DNA of 64,000 nucleotides from Cymodocea nodosa (lineage: Eukaryota; Streptophyta; Magnoliopsida; Alismatales; Cymodoceaceae): contig CM072341.1 in assembly GCA_036874045.1 (NCBI GenBank), positions 13,962,501 to 14,026,500 on the forward strand, given 5' to 3'. Below are positions 10,916 through 21,173 of this stretch, one piece after another; positions within the stretch are counted from its first letter, which is position 1; every line of letters starts with the position of its first letter. The notes under the pieces are model-generated. The model searched no databases. It saw nothing but the letters and a program-made list of their open reading frames with translations, and was not told the DNA's origin. The position numbers and the translations under genes were made by a program.

Positions 10916-13231
10916 ATGATGGTCTCCAAGTTCTACAAAGGTCATGGTAGAGGAAAAGGCAAAAGTAGAAGAGATGCGAAAGGAAAAGAAATAGAGAATG
11001 ATGAAGTTCCACGTACTTGGTTCAAGAAAATATTTCGAGTGGACAAAAGGTTAGAAGAACTTTATAGAGATTACTTCTTTTCTTAGGATATATTAGATGA
11101 AGTTAGACAAGAACTTCAACATACTGATACAAATATTATATACATGGGTATTCGAAGTAAATATGATAAAGAATACAGAATGAAATGTGCTGAGATTGCA
11201 TTTTTGGAATAGTATGCAAAATATTTGGAAAAAGGTATAGGTTCATCAAATAGAACTCCTCAAACTCCTATAAACGGTACAAGACTACATGCATTTGAGG
11301 AAGAGCATGAATCAGCTATCCCTACTCCTTTATATTCAAAACAAGTAGAATCAGATATTGTTGTAGACAAAACAAAAGTTGACAGTCTTCGAAAGGCCAT
11401 TGCAATAGAAAGTACCTTAGAAGAATTAAAGTAGAAAACTTTTATGGATCAATTTGAAAAGAAAACATCAATACTTGAAAAGGAGAAACAGAAATGTTAT
11501 AGAAGAAGGAAAGTTAGAAAAATTATGTCTAAGGAAACAAACTCTATTGAAAAAGGAAAATCAAATGAAAATTTATTTCCAAAGGACAATTTATGTCTAG
11601 ACATTGTACCTTATTGTGCATCTGATAAACTCATCAGTTTTAAGCATACTGAAACTGATGAAGATAATGAGATTTTATTTTTCCTTGCTAGAAAGCTTGA
11701 GAAGAAATCCAAGTCAAATATGAGCTCAAGCTTTTCTATTAGTACAAGTCCTAATGATGCAGAAATTGACAAATCAGAGCATCAGGCACCTGACATTGAA
11801 CAAGTTATTGTAGATATAATTAACAATGTTGAAGCAGTAACTAGTTCACAGGCTGAATTGTTTGGAGTAGCAGATATTGAAATTGTTAAGACTCCAGAAG
11901 AGCTAAAAGTTAACCAGCCTTCTACGGAATCTATAGAAGTAGAGTCTGAGAATTCACAGCATGAATCAATGGAATTATCTGTTGAACAAAATGAACAATT
12001 ACAGACAGATAGACCGGCTGTAGAATTTGTGGAAAAATTGTACTCTGAACATTCTATAGAGACTGAACAGATGAATGTTGAGCATATTGACAATGTTCCT
12101 AACACTGTTGAAGCTGAAGAATTAAGCTTACCTGAGCAGCTTCAAGATAATATTTTGGAAGAGGAACAACATGACATTCATTTTGAAGAAGAGGTTCCTG
12201 AAGATGAATTAAACTCTGAATCACGGCTTCAGGTATCACCTTCTTTGTGTACAATATTAAAAATTCAAGGTAATGCAATTCATTTTAGATCTGAAGAAGC
12301 ATTGCAGAAATACAATAATCTGATTACATGTCAGATTCTGCATGCTCATCCAATAAAATTCAGAAATTTGATGGAAATAAGAGATCTGTTTGAGTTTCAA
12401 GGCCTCATTAAATTCTTGCCAGTAGGAACGAAATGGAAGCAATACATAGAGCTTATTGCAGCTTTTTATAGCAATTTGGACAAGAATGGAAATTTTCTGA
12501 AAACTCAAATAAATAAATAGGAGTTTATATTATCTCCTGAGTTAATTTTTGAAGTTTTAGGATTAAAGAATGAAGGTGTTATTGTTACCAACAGATTTGA
12601 CATAATAAGACAACTGGAATGGAACATTCAGTTTTTATCAAAAATTCCAGATGTATATTCTGAAATGAGATTAATGGAAAATCTAAATGTAGAGGCAAGA
12701 TTTATTGCAAATATATTGCATGCAAATTTATTTCAGAGAGTTGGACACAATTTGGAAGTCAGCAGAAGCTGTTTATATGCAACTTATGGCCTGCTGAATA
12801 GAATTTAAATAAATTGGTTTGATGTTTTTATCTCTCAACTACAGCATATGAGTTCAAAGTTATTTTATGGTGATACTGTATGTAGAATCCTTGCAAGCCA
12901 ATTGACTTTATTTGACTGGCCCTCTGAAACTAAAGGCATGAGAGCATTTAGTGTCAAAGATTTGCAAAAATTCTAGGCCATGCATAAACCTCAACGACAA
13001 CAACAACAACAACAACCTGATACAGACCATATACAACAACAACAACAACAACAACCTGATACAGACCATATACAACAACAACAACAACAACAAAGTTATT
13101 CAGTTCAAGCAGAACAACAAACCCAGCTACCTCCTGACTTAGATGTAGTGCTTAACGACATTAGAAATGATATTAGGCATCTAGGAGATAAAATATGTAA
13201 TGCTATAAGTGATATACTTAGGAGGGGTCGA
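10916..13231 (+). mobile_element. Sirevirus A post-pol accessory ORF (fossil part)
   Basis: This is the longest accessory ORF copy in the window. It has a basic N-terminus (KGHGRGKGKSRRDAKGK), a long acidic middle rich in Glu, Ser and Val (about 11580-12240), and a conserved block (about 12250-12800). That block contains IHFRSEEALQKYNN, LMEIRDLFEFQGLIKF, IELIAAFYSNL and SPELIFEVLGLKNEG. A Gln-rich repeat follows, then a C-terminal amphipathic stretch (VLNDIRNDIRHLGDKICNAI). Homologous blocks lie at 4778-6345, 24880-27290 and antisense 36185-37325. It resembles the 'putative plant transposon protein' domain and sits in the env-like position of Sireviruses. No membrane segment is visible. Broken by a few breaks. 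Confidence 0.65.
12977..13094 (+). repeat. CAA-rich minisatellite in accessory ORF
   Basis: Runs of CAA alternate with CCTGATACAGACCATATA, giving three poly-Gln tracts separated by PDTDHI. The antisense copy C (about 36320-36380) has fewer units, so the array has changed length among copies. Confidence 0.9.
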
Positions 13232-13733
13232 TAACTATTTTTGTTTGTTTCTGAATACAAAATGTAATGTTTGTATCACTTGTTTTATTTGATTGAACAA
13301 TACATTTTTCTGTAAATGTCTTCAATTATTATTCTTGTTTACAGAAAAAGTTGTTGTAATTATATCTCTTATATATATATATATTCTCTATAATTATCTT
13401 TTTGATTAATGACAAAAAGGGGGAGAAATATTATAAAAAGATGATTATAATCTTAATTGCATATATATATTATAAAAGGAGATGCTATTTAAATGGTTAT
13501 TGTAATCTGATAGATGATAATTAGAAAACTGATACTTATATAATTATTGACATTTGAGAGTTTTAGTTCTGAGAGGTAAAATTTACACAAACAATAGAAA
13601 TAAGCTTAAGTGAACTTAAGTCAATAAACAAGTTTGTTGAATTAAAAATTAACCCAACGAAGGTGCTTTATTGAGTTAAACATATTTCATAATTGATTTA
13701 ATATGGTTTTGTCATCATCAAAAAGGGGGAGAT
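13232..13733 (+). other. Sirevirus A 3' tail with two polypurine tracts
   Basis: A non-coding tail between the accessory ORF and the LTR. Polypurine tracts sit at 13413-13427 (AAAAAGGGGGAGAAA) and 13720-13732 (AAAAAGGGGGAGA). The second lies one base ahead of the LTR start TGTTAAG, as expected for plus-strand priming. The antisense copy C keeps both. Confidence 0.8.
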
Positions 13734-14010
13734 TGTTAAGTATTTTTGTTTTGATGATGTGTGCTGAATGAAAATAATCATATTTCCTCAATTACTATTG
13801 CTTGTGAAAAGAAATTAAAATCATCAATTAATATAGAAAAAGCTTACTGATATAAATACTTGTCTGTATTGGATCTGAAGTTAATAACTAGTCGTTTCGT
13901 TGCATTAATTTCTCATTTAGCTAAACGTTAAGTTAACATGTATTTTTATTGAAAAACATGATATGTTTTAATGTTATATCTTCTGTATCATGAACAGTGC
14001 ACGTTTAGAC

Positions 14011-14648
14011 AACTCGTTAAGTTAGAGTTTTGTTTGTATAGAGGTCACGTGAGAACTCGTTAAGTTAGAGGCTTAAAGGTTAAAATAGATCACGTGATAA
14101 CTCGTTAAGTTAGTGAGTAAAAGAAGAGACGAACTCGTTAAGTTAGTGTTATACACGTGGTGAAATTATAAGTTACGAATGTTGTATTGTATCACGTGAG
14201 GTGCACATGTTTAACTCGTTAAGTTAACATAACTAAACGTGTTGAGTTGCTATATTGAACACTAAGGCAACGCGTTAAGTTAGCGTTATAAACTTAAGTT
14301 GTTATTTTTGCATGTAGTAAAATTCTTATTATAAAAACATTTGTTTATTACTAAATCGGTGACTTAAATTTTTTCGGAGACTTATAGTCGTAACTATCCG
14401 AAAGGTAACTTAAGTCATGTTTTCAGGTCTTGACACATGTCTCACTAGTTTTATAATATAAAGAGTTTTTCGGTGACTTACAATCGTAACTATCCGAAAC
14501 TTAAACTGTTTTTGATGAGTTATCGTTTAACCTTCCGAAAGAAATGATAAGCTGGTTCATTGAGTTAGCATAACACCACGGATTTAGTTCGTTGAGTTAG
14601 CTACAATACTTATCACGTGAAATGGCACATGGTGAACTCGTTAAGTTA
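14011..14648. promoter_or_regulatory. Array of AACTCGTTAAGTTA, CACGTG and TAACTATCCGAAA motifs
   Basis: Six exact AACTCGTTAAGTTA copies start at 14011, 14054, 14099, 14132, 14213 and 14635. Five CACGTG G-box cores start at 14046, 14091, 14154, 14193 and 14614. TAACTATCCGAAA occurs at 14391 and 14487, each facing an upstream TTTCGG or TTTTTCGG half that could pair with it. This is the U3 region upstream of the TATA box. CACGTG is a known bZIP/bHLH binding core; the other two are unnamed here and their role is inferred. Confidence 0.75.
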
Positions 14649-14918
14649 GAAATGTTAAGTTATATATATATACTTGTGTTACTCGTTTAGTTGACATTAA
14701 AGTAACGACTTCTTATTACACTAATGAAAAACTTTTGGACGAGAAAATTTATTTTGCAGGAAATTTTTCAGAGATCCAAGACTGATGATTAAAGAAAATT
14801 TGAAATATAAACGTGGGTTAGAATGTGTGTGTTTCGATGAAGGAAAAAGAAAAGACGTGGAGAAGTGGAAAACTAGTAGTGGTTAAACGTGAAGGATATG
14901 CATGAAATGAAGATACAG

Positions 14919-14927
14919 TATAAAAGG
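14919..14927 (+). promoter_or_regulatory. LTR TATA box
   Basis: TATAAAAGG within the LTR, about 1.2 kb from its start. Transcription would be expected to begin about 30 bp downstream, near the first 42-bp tandem repeat. Confidence 0.7.
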
Positions 14928-14943
14928 CATAGAATTCTCGTTA

Positions 14944-15070
14944 ATCAAATTATCCTTGCACACCAAATGAAAAATCTTTTCAAGGATCAAACCATCCTTG
15001 CACACAAAAAGAAAAATCTTTTCAAGGATCAAATCATCCTTGGACACCAAAAGAAAAATCTTTTTCAGGG
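14944..15070 (+). repeat. 42-bp tandem repeat, three units, hairpin at unit joins
   Basis: Units at 14944-14985, 14986-15027 and 15028-15070. At the joins, CAAGGAT faces ATCCTTG across 6 nt (14981-15000 and again 42 bp on), giving two short hairpins. The antisense LTR copies keep the array (about 32820-32940 and 34730-34830). Confidence 0.85.
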
Positions 15071-15105
15071 ATCAAAAACACCTTCTCGGGCAAAATCTCT
15101 CAAGT

Positions 15106-15292
15106 GGAAGAAAGTTCAGTGAAGCATAAAAAGGTAAGATTTTCGTCACTAAAGATTTGAAGTATCGAAAGGAAGAAAATTCAGTGAAATATAAAAAGGT
15201 AAAATTTTCGTCACTGAAGATTTGAAGTATCAGAAGAAAGCAAATTCGGTGAAGTATGAAAAGACAAGATATTCGTCACTGAAGAATTGCTG
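15106..15292 (+). repeat. About 62-bp tandem repeat, three units, internal stem
   Basis: Units begin near 15106, 15171 and 15233. In the middle unit TTCAGTGA (15180) faces TCACTGAA (15211) exactly; the outer units have near matches. The array lies in the leader (R/U5) part of the LTR. Confidence 0.8.
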
Positions 15293-15631
15293 AAGAAAAA
15301 AAAGAAGAAGAAGAAAGATCTCAAACAGGGAGAAAAGTTTTAAATTCCGTAAAATTAGTTTTCTTATTTTGTAGTTATGAAATTGTTTAGATGATACATG
15401 GTATCGAAATATAATTGCATTTACAATTTCTGAGGAGAATTGAATTGTATATTGTAATTGAAACCTTGAATAAAAATGATTTTATGAAAACAATGTCTCA
15501 ACTTGTTTTTGAGTTTTAAAGTTTCAATTATATTTCAGAAAATATTAAAAATACACAATTCACCCCCCTCTTGTGTAGCCATACGATCCTACATGCTGGG
15601 TAACCAAACAATAGCCATACAATCCTACAAG

Positions 15632-15643
15632 TGGTATCAAAGC
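15632..15643 (+). other. Primer binding site of Sirevirus B
   Basis: TGGTATCAAAGC, close to the initiator tRNA-Met complement used by most plant LTR elements, two bases after the LTR end. Confidence 0.85.
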
Positions 15644-15829
15644 TTTATTGATAATCTTTGATATAAAATCGATACCAACTTATTTAATATCATTGCTTAT
15701 TCTGCCTTCCTTATTTTTAAACAGACATTAATATCTGAGTATACGTTTAACTTTCTTGATTTAAGGCTCAAGTTGTTTTAAAGTTTTTAGATTATTTAAA
15801 ATCAAATAGGTTGAAAAATCTAAGGTAAG

Positions 15830-18055
15830 ATGGCTACTGGAAATGGTAATTTTTCTTTATATGAAGGCTAAAATTTTAATCATCCTCCTTTATTTGATGG
15901 AATTCATTTTGAATATTGGAAATATAGGATGACTGTTTTTCTTCAAAGTATAAATCATAAGTTGTGGTTCATGATTTCTAAACCATATACTCTGTTATCT
16001 ACCCCTTATAATACTTGGATAATTACTGAAAAAGAAAATGAAACTCTGAATGCTAAGGGCTTAAATATTTTATTTTGTGCATTGAGTTATGAACAGTTCA
16101 ATAAAGTGTTGGCATATAAATCTGCTTATGAGGTGTGGCATGCATTAGAAGTTTCACATGAAGGTACTTCTCAAGTTAAAGAGACTAAAATAAACATGTT
16201 GATTCAAAAGTATGAACTCTTTAAGATGCATGAAGATGAAAGTATTTCTAAGATGTTTTCCAGATTTCCTGATATCATAAACTCTTTAAAATGCTTAAGA
16301 AAGAATTTTAAACAAAAGGATTTGGTGAGGAAAATTCTCAAATCCCAAAGTTCTAAATGGTCTCAAAAAGTAACATCAATTGAGGAATCATGAGATTTAA
16401 ATGTTTATACCATGAATGAACTTATAGGAAACTTAACAGCTTATGAAGTTCAATTAAATGAATCACTGAGTCACAACAAATCAAAAATGAAGAAAGAAAT
16501 AGCCTTCGAAATTAATTCAGATTTTGATATATCTACTGATTTTGATGAAGATTTGATTTTGCTGACTAGGAAATTCAAGAAAGCATGGAAAGCTAGGAAA
16601 CAGCAAAGGAATAGAAATGACAAACCCTCAACGTCAAAATCACTGAATGACAAGAATTCTTCATCTAGAAAGTATGTATTACATCTGTAAGAAACTTGGA
16701 CATCTTTCTCTAGATTGTCCTATAAGGAAAAATGAAAAGCAAAGTAGGAAAAATTAGAAGAAGACGGTTCAGAAAACTCAAAAAAAGTTTTACAAGAAAA
16801 AGGCTTTGAAGGTCACTTGGGATGACACGTCTGAAGAGTCTGAATATGAGGAATTATCATCAAAATCTTCACATTCAGAAGAAGAACAATAGTTAGAAGA
16901 CATTGCTCATGTGTGCTTCATGGAAGATGAGTCTGAGGTAATATCTGATCTTGAAAGTCATTTAGATTTTAACTTTGATGAATTATTATGTGCTTATCAT
17001 GTATTCTTACAAAAACTTAAAATTTGTAAACTGGAAAATAAGAGTATTAGAAACTCTTTATCCATTGTGGAAGAAGAAAATTGTTTCCTGTCTACTACTT
17101 TAGAAAAGTTTAAATGTGATAATGAAAATCATGCTAGAGATTTACATAAATTTAGATTTAATGAATGTGTCTTGCATGAACAAATACAGAATACAAATGT
17201 TGAAAAATTAAAGATAGAATCTGAAAATGAAATCTTGAGAAAAAATATAAATGAACTTGAATTAGAGATTGATAAATTAAAACTGAGAGAGCTAGATTTA
17301 AATTCTACCATTGAGAAATGGAATTTAAGTCAAACTAAGTTAGACAAACTAACTAGTACCCCTGCGGTGTCATATAAATTTGGCCTAGGATTTGATTATC
17401 CTAAATCTTAAGCCAATAAAGGATTTATTAGTTGTAGTTCAAATAAATCTAAGACTAAAATTCCTTTTATCATGAAACAAGGTAATAAATATGTAGAAGT
17501 AGGTACTTCAAGGGATGAATCATGTAGTAATAATATAAATCAATGTGATTTGTCAAATTGTACTTCTTACATGACTATTAATGTTTTTAAAAATCTTGTT
17601 TCTTGTTTTGGAAATTCTGTTTCTAATGTCCCTAAAATTTAAGACAATTATAGTAAACTGAAAATTCAAAACACTAGTGTTAGACCAATTACTCATTCTG
17701 CATGTGATAAATCTAAAAATTCTTGTGCAGAAAAAGATTTTGTTTGTACAAAAAATGTTAATACTAGTACAAAATCTTGGTATGACCTTACTTAAATGTA
17801 TGAGCATGACCAAAATAAATTAACATCTGATAAAAGTCGATTTGGTCTTGGTTATACTACATCTAAAAACAAAAAAAATGATTATAAGAGTAATAATGCT
17901 ATAAGTAAGTATGATGTTAAAAATAAGTCTATAGTACTTACAACTAATAAGAATGTAAATGATAATGTTAAACTATTTTTAAACAAAAAGAAGAAATATG
18001 CGTTTAATGAAGTTGATCCTCAACAACATTGGGTACTAAGAAAAAGTTTTTCTTA
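15830..18055 (+). mobile_element. Sirevirus B gag region (fossil part)
   Basis: It starts at an ATG (MATGNGNFSLYEG), followed by HPPLFDGIHFEYWKYRM, the conserved Sirevirus gag entry motif. A UBN2-like gag domain follows (about 15930-16390), then a basic knuckle region near 16690 and a long coiled coil (16911-17400). Broken. Confidence 0.8.
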
Positions 18056-18089
18056 ATTTGTTTTGCAGGAGGAAACAACATCAAAATGG

Positions 18090-21000
18090 ATCTTGGATAG
18101 TGGAGCGTCAAGTCACATGACCAGATAGAAAATTCTACTACAAAATTTTACAAATTCCATAAAAGGAAGTGTAACATTTGGAAACAAAAGCAAAGATAAA
18201 ATCATAGGTATGGGCAATGTTCAAATAACTCCGACTTATGTTATTTCGAATGTACTATATGCAGAAAACCTAAGATTTAATTTGCTAAGTGTTATAAAAC
18301 TAACTGAAAATAGATATTATGTAGTGTTTGAAGATAATGTATGCAAAATTATTGATAAAAATACAGATGAAATTAAGTTTATTGCTAAACAAAAAGGTTC
18401 TATATGTATTTTATCTTTACCTTCTAGTGTAGTTGATTTAAATTCATGTTTGCTAGCTGAAACTAGTGATGCATATCTATGGCATAGAAGGATTGGGCAT
18501 ATAAATATGAAACTGTTACATAAATTATCTAGAAAACATTTAGTGAGAGGTTTACCAAAGATTAAATACTCAAAGGACTTTATGTGTGATGCATGTGAGT
18601 TAGGTAAACTTCACAAAAACTCTTTTAAATCCAAAAATGATATTTCAAGCAAGAGAGTCTTAGAACTTATACATATGGATCTATTTGGACCAACAAGAAT
18701 CATGAGTCTTGGTGGTAAACGGTATGTATTTGTTTTAGTAGATGACTTCTCTAGATACACTTGGGTATATTTTCTAGCATCTAAGATAGAAGTTTTTGAA
18801 AAGTTTAAAATGTTTTGCAATCTTGTTCAAAATGAACAAAGTGTCTCTGTTCAAAAACTTATGAGTGATCATGGAACTGAATTTGATAATGATCAAATGG
18901 ATAATTATTGTAATGAGCATGGCATTGATCACAAATTTTCTTTTCCAAGAGCACCGTGTCAAAATGGTGTTGTTGAGAGAAAGAATAGATCACTTTAAGA
19001 AATGGCCAAAACTATGTTGAATGAACATAAGCTACCTCAAAATCTTTGGGCTGAAGCAGTAAATACAGCTTGTTATGTTATTAACAGAAGTCATTTAAGA
19101 CCTCATGTTAATAAAACTCCTTTTGAAATTATGTTTAATAGGGTTCCAAAAATTTCTTATATGAAACCATTTGGCTGCAAGTGTTTTATTCTTAATACTA
19201 AGGATAAAAGGGATAAATTTCAAGCCAAATCAGATGAAGGAATTTTTGTAAGTTACTCTACTAGAAGTAAAGCCTATAGAGTATATAACAAGACTTCTAG
19301 AACTATTGAAGAAACCCTCCATGTAAGCTTCAATGAAAATTCTTTTAGAGAATCTCAATCTAAAGCTGATAATGATGATATGATCAATCTCCCAAAAGTG
19401 TTAGAGATCAATAGGGAGATTGAAGATTTATCTGAGAAAATCAAAATTATGAACTTCAATGATCAAACTAATGATGAAAGTGATGGACATTCAGATGTTG
19501 ATGAGAATATTGAGGAAAATCAAAGAAATTGGCGTTATTCTTCATCACATCCCATTACTCAAGTCATTGGTAATATTAATGAGGGAGTTAAAACTAAAGC
19601 TTTAGTAAATTTAAGTAGTATGTGTATGTTTGTTTCTATGGTGGAACCAAGGAATATACAAGAAGCATTATCTGATGAAAATTGGATAGTGGCAATGCAA
19701 AAAGAACTAAATCAATTCATCAGAAATGATGCTTGAGAATTAGTCTCTCCACTAGAAAATCAGTCCATAATAGGTACAAAGTGGATCTTTAGAAACAAAA
19801 CTAATGACATTGGTCAAGTTATAAGGAACAAAACTAGATTAGTTGCACAATGTTATACACAGGAAGGACTACATTATGATGAAACATTTGCTCTTGTGGC
19901 TAGGTTAGAAAGTATGAGAATATTATTGGCCTATGCTTGTTATATGGATTTTAAATTATTTCAAATAGATATAAAGAGTGTATTTCTAAATGGTTTAATT
20001 AATGAAGAAGTCTATGTAAAACAACCACCTAGATTTGAAGATATTAAAAATCCTGACTTTGTGTATAAATTGAAGAAAGCCTTATATAGTTTGAAGCAAG
20101 CACCTAGATCATGGTATGAAAGATTGTCTACTTTTTTAATAGAAAAAGGCTATATCATGGGAAAAGTAGATCATACTCTATTTATCAAGAGATATGGTAA
20201 AGATCAGATTCTTGTTCAAATATACGTGGATGATATAATCTTTAGAGCAACTTTTGATAAGCTAATAAAAATATTCTCTAAAGAGATGACTAATCAGTTT
20301 GAAATGAGTATGATAGGAGAACTTTCATATTTTCTAGGACTTCAAATTAAGCAAATAGATAAAGGTATATTTTTAAATCAGGAAAAATATGTAGATGAAA
20401 TGCTTAAAAAATTTAATTTTAATGATACAAAGATTCGAGGAACTCCTATGAGTACTTCATTAAAGTTAGATATTGATGACATAGAAAAATCAATAGATCA
20501 AAGAAAATACAGAAGTATGATTGGTTCTTTACTTTATTTGACTACTAGTAGACCTAATATTATGTTTGCTGTGTGTGTTTATGTTAGATTTCAATCTAAT
20601 CCTAAAGAATCACACTCAATTGCAGTTAAAAGAATATTTAGATATATACAAGGAACTAAAAATTTCAGACTATATTACTCTAAGTATAGTTCAATAGATC
20701 TTATAGGATATACTAATGTCGATTATGCACGATTTAAATCTGATAGAAAAAGTACAAGTGGCACATGTCAATTATTGGGAAAAAATTTGGTGTCATGGTT
20801 TAGTAAAAAGCAAAACTGTGTAGCACTTTCTACTACAAAAGTTGAATATGTTGCTGTTGCATTGTGTTGCACTCAGATTCTGTGGATAAGGCAAACTTTA
20901 GAAGATTTTGGATTATCTTGTGATACGACTGAGATTTATTGTGACAGTAGTTCTATAATAAATCTTTCCAAAAATCCTGTATTACATTCTAGAGCAAAGC

Positions 21001-21173
21001 ATATAGAGGTTAGACATCATTTTCTAAGAGATAACGTAATTAAAGGAAAAATTAAACTAGAATTTGTGTCTAGTAAAAATCAATTAGCTGATATATTTAC
21101 AAAACCTCTAGATGAAAATACATTCTACAACATTAGATTAAATTTAGGTATTTGTAGGCTATGTGATGTGTAA
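18090..21173 (+). mobile_element. Sirevirus B pol region (fossil part)
   Basis: Protease (about 18090-18300) opens with ILDSGASSHMT. The GAG-pre-integrase zinc region (about 18470-18620) has LWHRRIGHINMKLLHKL and CDACELGKLHK. The integrase core (about 18660-19000) has MDLFGPTR and a DHGTEFDN segment, ending PCQNGVVERKNRSL. The integrase C-terminal part runs to about 19360. RT (about 19690-20560) has FQIDIKSVFLNG, YSLKQAPRSWYE and YVDDII. RNase H (about 20560-21173) has VSWFSKKQNCVALSTT and LADIFTKPLDENTF. Related antisense pol lies at 50563-52140. Broken by a few breaks. Confidence 0.88.

Larger units (their letters stand above)
6346..13733 (+). mobile_element. Sirevirus (SIRE/Maximus) Ty1/copia element A, interior (fossil)
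   Basis: The interior is about 90-95 percent similar by eye to copy B (15630-22848) where they overlap. Order: part of gag with a zinc knuckle, protease, RNase H, a long post-pol spacer, an accessory ORF, a tail with polypurine tracts, then the LTR at 13734. Integrase and most of RT are absent from this copy. Its left edge falls inside gag and abuts the Athila-like accessory ORF. A Sirevirus assignment rests on the gag type, the long LTR, the post-pol ORF and the multiple polypurine tracts, all traits of that lineage. Broken, with about ten breaks. Confidence 0.85.
13734..15629 (+). mobile_element. Complete Sirevirus LTR shared by copies A and B
   Basis: It begins TGTTAAGTATTTTTG right after a polypurine tract and ends ATCCTACA two bases before a tRNA-Met-type primer binding site. 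It is both the 3' LTR of A and the 5' LTR of B. Contents in order: a motif array (14011-14648), a TATA box (14919), two hairpin-bearing tandem arrays (14944-15070 and 15106-15292), and AATAAA near 15470. A first copy of the end sequence stops at 15593 and a second at 15629, so the last 36 bp repeat the terminal TAGCCATAC-ATCCTACA. Antisense homologues lie at 32376-34099 and 34278-35856. Confidence 0.9.

Noticed and set aside
14944-15292. Tandem arrays as a CRISPR array
   Set aside because: Only three contiguous units without unique spacers, inside a retrotransposon LTR of a plant genome.
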